Assembly: GCF_000331105.1 (NCBI RefSeq)
Contig: NC_020054.1
Location: 2,264,813 to 2,328,812 of the forward strand
Length of the DNA stretch: 64,000 nucleotides
Reading direction: 5' to 3'
Source of the DNA: Fibrella aestuarina BUZ 2
Lineage (GTDB): Bacteria; Bacteroidota; Bacteroidia; Cytophagales; Spirosomataceae
How positions within the stretch are numbered: the first letter of the stretch is position 1; each line of letters opens with the position of its first letter. This document shows, one piece after another, positions 59,581 to 64,000 of this stretch. The notes under the pieces are model-generated. The model worked only from the letters and a program-made list of their open reading frames with translations. It did no database searches and was not told the DNA's origin. The position numbers and the translations under genes were made by a program.

Positions 59581-60873
59581 TTATTCCTTGTTTACCGTTA
59601 CGCGTACGGTGTTGATGCGGGTTCCCTGCACCGATTCGACCACCAGCGTGTAGGGCGCTACCTCGAATACCTCACCGGCGTTGGGAATGTCTTCGTTGAT
59701 CGACAGAATAAGCCCGCCTAAGGTATCGTAATCGCCTTCGGGCAGCGACCAGCCGTATTTTTCGTTCAAGTCGTCGATCTCGTGGCGAGCCGAGAGGCGG
59801 TAGGTACGTTCGTCGATCTGCTGTTCAGCCCAGTCTTCGTTGACGTCATATTCGTCCTGAATTTCGCCGAAAATCTGTTCAACAATATCCTCCACGGTGA
59901 TCAGACCGGCGGTGCCGCCAAATTCATCGACCACCAGCGCCAGACTCTTTCGCTCGCTCAGAAAGCGCAGCAGCAGATCACGCGCGGCCATGGTTTCGGG
60001 CACCATCAGGATGGGCGAGAGTACGGCTTCGATCGAATGTGGATTGCCAAATAGCCCCAGTACGTGGCAATAGCCGATCACGTCATCAATGTTGTCGCGA
60101 TACACCAGAATTTTAGAATGACCGCTTTGTTGAAACGCCAGCCTCAGGTTGTCGACGGTATCGTCGGCAGAGACAGCGGCGATTTCGGTGCGGGGGACGA
60201 GGCAATCACGTACCCGAACGTCGCGAAACTCGATGGCATTGTTAAAGATGCGGGCATCGACTTCCACCTCCTGTTCCGCTTCATTGGCATGAGTTGCGTT
60301 TGGGCGTTGGTTAAGCTGTTGCAGGTAGTTGTTCAGATCAGTGAGGCCAAACACGGGGCGCAGTTCGTCGATGTTGTGCCGGAGCACGTACCGGTTGAAG
60401 AGCCGCGCCATGCCCACCAGCACCTGCACAACGGGCGCAATGCCTTTGTAAATTACCCACAGCGGAACGGCCAGCTTTTCCAGAAATGCATCGGGATGGA
60501 TCAGCGCCAGACTCTTGGGTACGTAATCCGCAAAGGGCAGGAAAATCAGCGTCAGAATCAGCGTTTCCAGCGCCAGCAGTGCCACGGGGCTGTCGAGGTG
60601 ATCGGGCAGCGCGGCCTCCATTACGGGGTTCAATGCCGTTACGCCCAGCACCGCATACAACACCAAGAATAAGGTGTTGCCCGTCAGGGTGGTGCCAATA
60701 AACAGGATGGGATTTTTCAGGAAACCCGATACGAGTTTTTCGCTCAGCGGCCCCTGTTTGCTATGCAGATCGAAGTAAAGCCGGTTAACGGAGGTATAGG
60801 CCGTCTCGACGGCGGCAAAGAAACCCGTGGCCACCAGCGCCAGCAACGCACCAATCAGAAGCGAATATTCCAT
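59581..60873 (-). CDS. CNNM/CBS/CorC-HlyC family protein
   Basis: A 430-aa membrane protein. An N-terminal CNNM domain with three to four helices (LIGALLALVATGFFAAVETA, LFIGTTLTGNTLFLVLYAVL, LETLILTLIFLPFADYVPKS), two CBS motifs (RDCLVPRTEIAAVSADDTVD; SPILMVPETMAARDLLLRFL) and a C-terminal CorC_HlyC domain (LALVVDEFGGTAGLITVEDI, VEQIFGEIQDEYD, GDYDTLGGLILS). The family includes 'hemolysin C' and magnesium/cobalt efflux proteins and GldE; which applies here is unclear. Converges with tamB with a two-base gap. Confidence 0.92.
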   Translation of the reverse strand: MEYSLLIGALLALVATGFFAAVETAYTSVNRLYFDLHSKQGPLSEKLVSGFLKNPILFIGTTLTGNTLFLVLYAVLGVTALNPVMEAALPDHLDSPVALLALETLILTLIFLPFADYVPKSLALIHPDAFLEKLAVPLWVIYKGIAPVVQVLVGMARLFNRYVLRHNIDELRPVFGLTDLNNYLQQLNQRPNATHANEAEQEVEVDARIFNNAIEFRDVRVRDCLVPRTEIAAVSADDTVDNLRLAFQQSGHSKILVYRDNIDDVIGYCHVLGLFGNPHSIEAVLSPILMVPETMAARDLLLRFLSERKSLALVVDEFGGTAGLITVEDIVEQIFGEIQDEYDVNEDWAEQQIDERTYRLSARHEIDDLNEKYGWSLPEGDYDTLGGLILSINEDIPNAGEVFEVAPYTLVVESVQGTRINTVRVTVNKE

Positions 60874-60885
60874 GTGTTATTGGCT

Positions 60886-60928
60886 AAAAACGATGCTGAC
60901 GCGCAAGGGCTTGCGCGTCAGCATCGTT
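60886..60928 (-). terminator. Strong intrinsic terminator of the ccm cluster
   Basis: AACGATGCTGACGCGCAA and its exact complement (60889-60906 and 60911-60928) form an 18-base perfect stem with a four-base loop, followed on the minus strand by five T. It lies eight bases after the stop of the 86-aa gene. Confidence 0.9.
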
Positions 60929-60935
60929 TCGGAAG

Positions 60936-61196
60936 TTAGTTCTTACCAGACTGTGGTTTTACCTTCTTGGTTGAATTGGCCTTCTTGCGGTCTTCGGCCA
61001 TTTGCCTGATCGTGGGCGATACATCTTTGCTCGCCTGCCGGTCGCGTTGCCGGAAATACTGGAACGCGAAGAGGAAAATGAGCGCAAACAGCAGCAGATC
61101 GTAACTGCTCGAAAAGCCCACGCGCAATACTTCCAGCAGCCAGAGTAACAGCGCGCCGATGAAGGCACAGAGTAATAGGGTGTCGCGAAGTTTCAT
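60936..61196 (-). CDS. Small membrane protein at the end of the ccm cluster, 86 aa
   Basis: Two hydrophobic helices (DTLLLCAFIGALLLWLLEVL; YDLLLFALIFLFAFQYF) followed by a charged C-terminal tail rich in Lys/Arg/Asp. Position right after ccmF and before a strong terminator suggests co-transcription with cytochrome c maturation genes; a CcmD-like role is conceivable but the sequence is not diagnostic. Confidence 0.65.
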   Translation of the reverse strand: MKLRDTLLLCAFIGALLLWLLEVLRVGFSSSYDLLLFALIFLFAFQYFRQRDRQASKDVSPTIRQMAEDRKKANSTKKVKPQSGKN

Positions 61197-61244
61197 ACAG
61201 ATGAGGCCGAAGCGGTAACGTCGGCAGGGCTATACATGAGCAGC

Positions 61245-63842
61245 TTATTTAACAACCGAAACGGGGGCGTTGGTGTTACGCTTGCTCTTCTGCGTCTCCT
61301 TCTCATCTTTGTCGACCATCTTGCGGTTTTCGCGGTAACGCCGCCCGGCCGCCATCGTGAAGCCCACAACCAGCACCATCGTGCCAATCCAGAGCAGGTT
61401 GATGAGCGGTTTCTCCGACGCTTTCATCACGACATAATCGCGCTGGGTGCGGTTGGCGGCGAACGTAAATTTGCCCGTCTGCGGGTCGATGCTGTTCAGC
61501 GAGAGCCGGACGCCCAGTTCGTCGCTTGTTTCGGCGGGGTGCGCCACCATACCTTCCCGAATGATGAAGGCGGGCTGCATTAGTACCTCACGCTCTTTGT
61601 CGAGGATACGTACCTGTGCTTTCACCGCTGCATCGCCGGGACCGAGCGTCACGCCCTCCACTTCGTTAGTGCGGACGACGTTGTCCAAAATCGCCACGTA
61701 GTCGTTCAGGAAGAACGTGTCTTTCATGGCCACGGCATACGTTTCGGTCTTCGCCCACTGATTTTCGGCGTTCGGGTCAGGTACCGATGAGACGAAGGTG
61801 TAGAGATCACGACCAACGTTACGCTTGATGTCGGGGGAAGCCAACAAGCCCATCCGTTCATTGACCTGCGCGCGGGGATACAGCGAGAAGATCTTGCCGT
61901 TCGGGTCGCGGTACTCAATCTCGTAATAGGTGTTTTCGGGGTAAAGAGCGACCGTGTCACCTTTGGCGTGATATGCCTTGCCATTGAGCGTCAAATCCTG
62001 TTTGGCAACCCCGTGGAAGTCGCCGTCGATGACATCGACTGCCTTGCGGGGAACGTACCCAGGCATGTCGCGCACTTCCAGACGCTGTCCGCGGTAGGTG
62101 ATCTGATAGTCGCCCATTCGTACGGGCTGATTGAGCCACAGCAGTACGTTCTCCTTGTTTTCGCGGTTATCGTTTTTGGTAAACTCTTCACTGCGCGAGA
62201 TCATCAGGCCGCTGTTGTTCAGCGATACCACTTTCGAATAGCCCGACGAGAACAGAATCCCGATGAGCATCAGGGCCACGCCAATGTGCGAAACAGCCCC
62301 GCCCGACAGCCGGTAATTGCCCCGGACGATGCCCAGCAGGATCGACCCGTTGGCCATCACGGCAAACAGCGCCGTCGTCAGCAGCACCATGTAGACGGGA
62401 TTCTTCACGCCACCCAGCACGATCATCGCCGCCGAGACCAGCAGAGTCAGAATCAAGGGGTTCATGAGGTTATTCATGCTGCCTTTGCCGGCTTTGCGCC
62501 ACCACACGTATTGGCCCACGCCCGTCAGCACGGCGATCACGCTGAAAAACCAAATCTGAAACTTGTTATAGTGCGCCACCTGATCGGCCGGAAGGGCCAG
62601 GTTCGACGCTTTGCCGAACAGCTCGGCCACTTTATTGTAAACCGGAATCGACGTGGTCGATAGTACCTGAAAACCAGCCAGGCACAGCACCACCGCGCCC
62701 AGGAATAGCCAGAACTCTTTGGTATACACCGATACTTCCTGCTCATCGGCCGGTACGAGGTGCCATTTGGCAGCCACCAGCGCGATCGACAGGCCGACAA
62801 ACACCAGCAGATAAACCAGCAATTGCCCCGACAGTCCCAGATCAGTAAACGAGTGCACCGACGCGTTGCCCAGGATACCCGACCGGGCCAGGAATGTTGA
62901 ATAGATGATGAGCAGGAACTGCGCGATCGTCAGGATAATGGCGGTTTTCAGGCCGGTACTGCTCTTCTTGGCAATCAGCATGGTGTGCATGCCGGCTACC
63001 ATAATCAGCCAAGGAACGTAGACGGCGTTCTCGACGGGGTCCCAGTTCCAGTAACCGCCGAAGTTCAGGGTTTCATAAGCCCAGTAGCCACCCATCAGAA
63101 TGCCAACGCCCAACACAACGGCGCCAACCAGCATCCAGGGTAACGATGGACGTACCCAGCCCAATGGTTGGTTGCGCCACAAACCGGCGATGCAGTAAGC
63201 AAACGGGACCAGCGCCAACGCAAAACCCAGAAACAGGGTTGGCGGGTGAATCACCATCCAGTAATTCTGCAACAGCGGGTTCAGGCCTTTGCCGTCCTCC
63301 GGAATAAACGCCGGGTCCATGGTGTACACCGGCGCGTCGGGCATCGCTTCTTTCAGCAGCAGGAAAGGCGATGAGCCAATCTTCAAATCACCGAACACGA
63401 CGCCCAGAATCATCGACGCCAGAAACGCCTGAACCAGCGCAAAGACGGTCAGCATGGGGCCTTCCCAGCGGCTACCGGCCGTGCGGGTCAGCACAATCCC
63501 GATCGTCGCATTCCAGAAAAGCCACAGCAGAAAGCTCCCTTCCTGACCTTCCCAAAAGCAGGAGATCATGAAATGCACTGGCAGGGCCAGCGACGAGTGG
63601 CTCCAGGCGTACTGGTACTCAAACCGGTGATTATAAATGATATAGAATAGACTGGCGACTACGCCCACAATGGCCAGGCCGTGCACGTAAAAGGCCAACC
63701 GGGCCAACTGCTTCCAGTTTGCTTCTTCGGCAGGCGTGTCGGCTGCCAACGTTGTTTTCAGGTATGCAAACGTGGCCACCAGCGCCGTCACAAACGACAC
63801 GATCACAAACAAATGGCCCAGATTCCCTACGGATAAATCCAT
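61245..63842 (-). CDS. ccmF: Cytochrome c maturation protein CcmF / CcsA-like heme lyase
   Basis: Integral membrane subunit of the heme lyase; 865 aa. Key features: NPLLQNYWMVIHPPTLFLGF (188-207) with a heme-ligand His region, the tryptophan-rich WWD-type signature GGYWNWDPVENAVYVPWL (262-279), FLARSGILGNASVHSFTDLG, about fifteen membrane helices, and a C-terminal extracytoplasmic domain (about 560-830) plus a final helix. It ligates heme to apocytochrome c at the periplasmic face, receiving heme from CcmE, encoded immediately upstream. Longer than E. coli CcmF because of the C-terminal domain, as common in Bacteroidetes. Confidence 0.93.
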   Translation of the reverse strand: MDLSVGNLGHLFVIVSFVTALVATFAYLKTTLAADTPAEEANWKQLARLAFYVHGLAIVGVVASLFYIIYNHRFEYQYAWSHSSLALPVHFMISCFWEGQEGSFLLWLFWNATIGIVLTRTAGSRWEGPMLTVFALVQAFLASMILGVVFGDLKIGSSPFLLLKEAMPDAPVYTMDPAFIPEDGKGLNPLLQNYWMVIHPPTLFLGFALALVPFAYCIAGLWRNQPLGWVRPSLPWMLVGAVVLGVGILMGGYWAYETLNFGGYWNWDPVENAVYVPWLIMVAGMHTMLIAKKSSTGLKTAIILTIAQFLLIIYSTFLARSGILGNASVHSFTDLGLSGQLLVYLLVFVGLSIALVAAKWHLVPADEQEVSVYTKEFWLFLGAVVLCLAGFQVLSTTSIPVYNKVAELFGKASNLALPADQVAHYNKFQIWFFSVIAVLTGVGQYVWWRKAGKGSMNNLMNPLILTLLVSAAMIVLGGVKNPVYMVLLTTALFAVMANGSILLGIVRGNYRLSGGAVSHIGVALMLIGILFSSGYSKVVSLNNSGLMISRSEEFTKNDNRENKENVLLWLNQPVRMGDYQITYRGQRLEVRDMPGYVPRKAVDVIDGDFHGVAKQDLTLNGKAYHAKGDTVALYPENTYYEIEYRDPNGKIFSLYPRAQVNERMGLLASPDIKRNVGRDLYTFVSSVPDPNAENQWAKTETYAVAMKDTFFLNDYVAILDNVVRTNEVEGVTLGPGDAAVKAQVRILDKEREVLMQPAFIIREGMVAHPAETSDELGVRLSLNSIDPQTGKFTFAANRTQRDYVVMKASEKPLINLLWIGTMVLVVGFTMAAGRRYRENRKMVDKDEKETQKSKRNTNAPVSVVK

Positions 63843-63854
63843 AAATCAGAGATT

Positions 63855-63924
63855 GTTCAATGTTCAAGGTCCAAGGTTCGAAGTGGCTCTACCAAAGCGC
63901 AGCCCTGAACGGTGAACGTTGAAC
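63855..63924. repeat. Imperfect 12-bp inverted repeat between ccmE and ccmF
   Basis: GTTCAATGTTCA (63855-63866) and TGAACGTTGAAC (63913-63924) pair at 11 of 12 positions. The words GTTCAA and AAGGTTC recur in the loop, as in the repeats at 31584 and 42684, so this is probably a diverged member of the same family. Confidence 0.55.
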
Positions 63925-63934
63925 TATAATATGA

Positions 63935-64000
63935 TTACAGCTTCGCCGTTTTCGCTTCGTGCTCGGTCGTTTCCAGCTTGCCTTCCTGGTATTTCGATGG
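63935..64000 (-). CDS. ccmE: Cytochrome c maturation heme chaperone CcmE (C-terminal end)
   Basis: Only the last 21 codons are inside the window, starting PSKYQEGKLETTEHEAKTAK before the stop. The PSKYQ phrase is the conserved C-terminal element of CcmE (usually Cys-Pro-Ser-Lys-Tyr). Its place directly upstream of ccmF fits the usual ccmEF order. Confidence 0.7.
   Translation of the reverse strand, partial: PSKYQEGKLETTEHEAKTAKL

Noticed and set aside
1..64000. CRISPR arrays, tRNA and rRNA genes
   Set aside because: No regularly spaced direct repeats and no cloverleaf-like segment with a T-loop word was noticed in the spacers; absence is by eye only.

Overview
The window looks like chromosomal DNA of a Cytophagales bacterium, probably Spirosomaceae (Spirosoma-like). 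This is inferred from GC-rich coding DNA with AT-rich spacers, TAnnTTTG-type promoters, a sucA-sucB-lpd cluster, TamB, DUF4177-like and CarboxypepD_reg-like proteins, and intergenic inverted repeats. No tRNA, rRNA or CRISPR array was seen.

Region 1 (1 to about 27.4 kb) is a prophage or phage-like element, almost entirely on the minus strand and open at the left edge. Read in the direction of transcription, an early operon (27319 to 20773) starts from a TTGACA-N17-TACATT promoter. It encodes a DUF2693-like SH3 protein, small unknowns, a minimal C5-cytosine methyltransferase, an ASCH-like protein, a coiled-coil protein, a NinB-like protein, a RecE-like PD-(D/E)XK exonuclease and a J-domain-like protein. 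A second TTGACA-type promoter drives terminase small and large subunits and a run of small overlapping genes ending in a gp10-like tail completion protein and probable tail assembly genes (20654 to 13672). No portal, head protease or major capsid gene is recognisable. The giant tape measure gene (25-5118) is separated from these tail genes by about 8.5 kb. That block holds an integrase, two HNH nucleases (one with seven tandem helix-turn-helix units), an orphan integrase arm-binding domain, a frameshifted gene, a YopX-like protein, an AntA-type antirepressor, an XRE regulator with two near-palindromic operators, and plus-strand lipoprotein or secreted cargo genes.

Region 2 (27.8-47 kb) is host chromosome: a carboxypeptidase-regulatory-like protein; an MFS transporter, lpd, a DUF4177-like gene, sucB (two lipoyl domains) and sucA on the minus strand; cell-envelope proteins (PKD lipoprotein, DUF5683-like, LamG-like, WG-repeat, BamA-like barrel); a response regulator fused to an adenylate cyclase; htpG; and a TPR/Sel1 protein.

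Region 3 (47-64 kb) is also host: rhodanese, bestrophin, dapF, rplS divergent from the NAD(P)HX repair gene nnr, a 54-aa membrane peptide, feoB/feoA, tamB, a CNNM/CBS/CorC protein and the end of a cytochrome c maturation cluster (ccmE, ccmF and a small membrane protein).

Beyond the genes, the heptamer GGTACGT/ACGTACC is strikingly frequent throughout, about 60 copies by eye, in host, prophage, coding and intergenic DNA alike. Several host spacers carry long inverted repeats.
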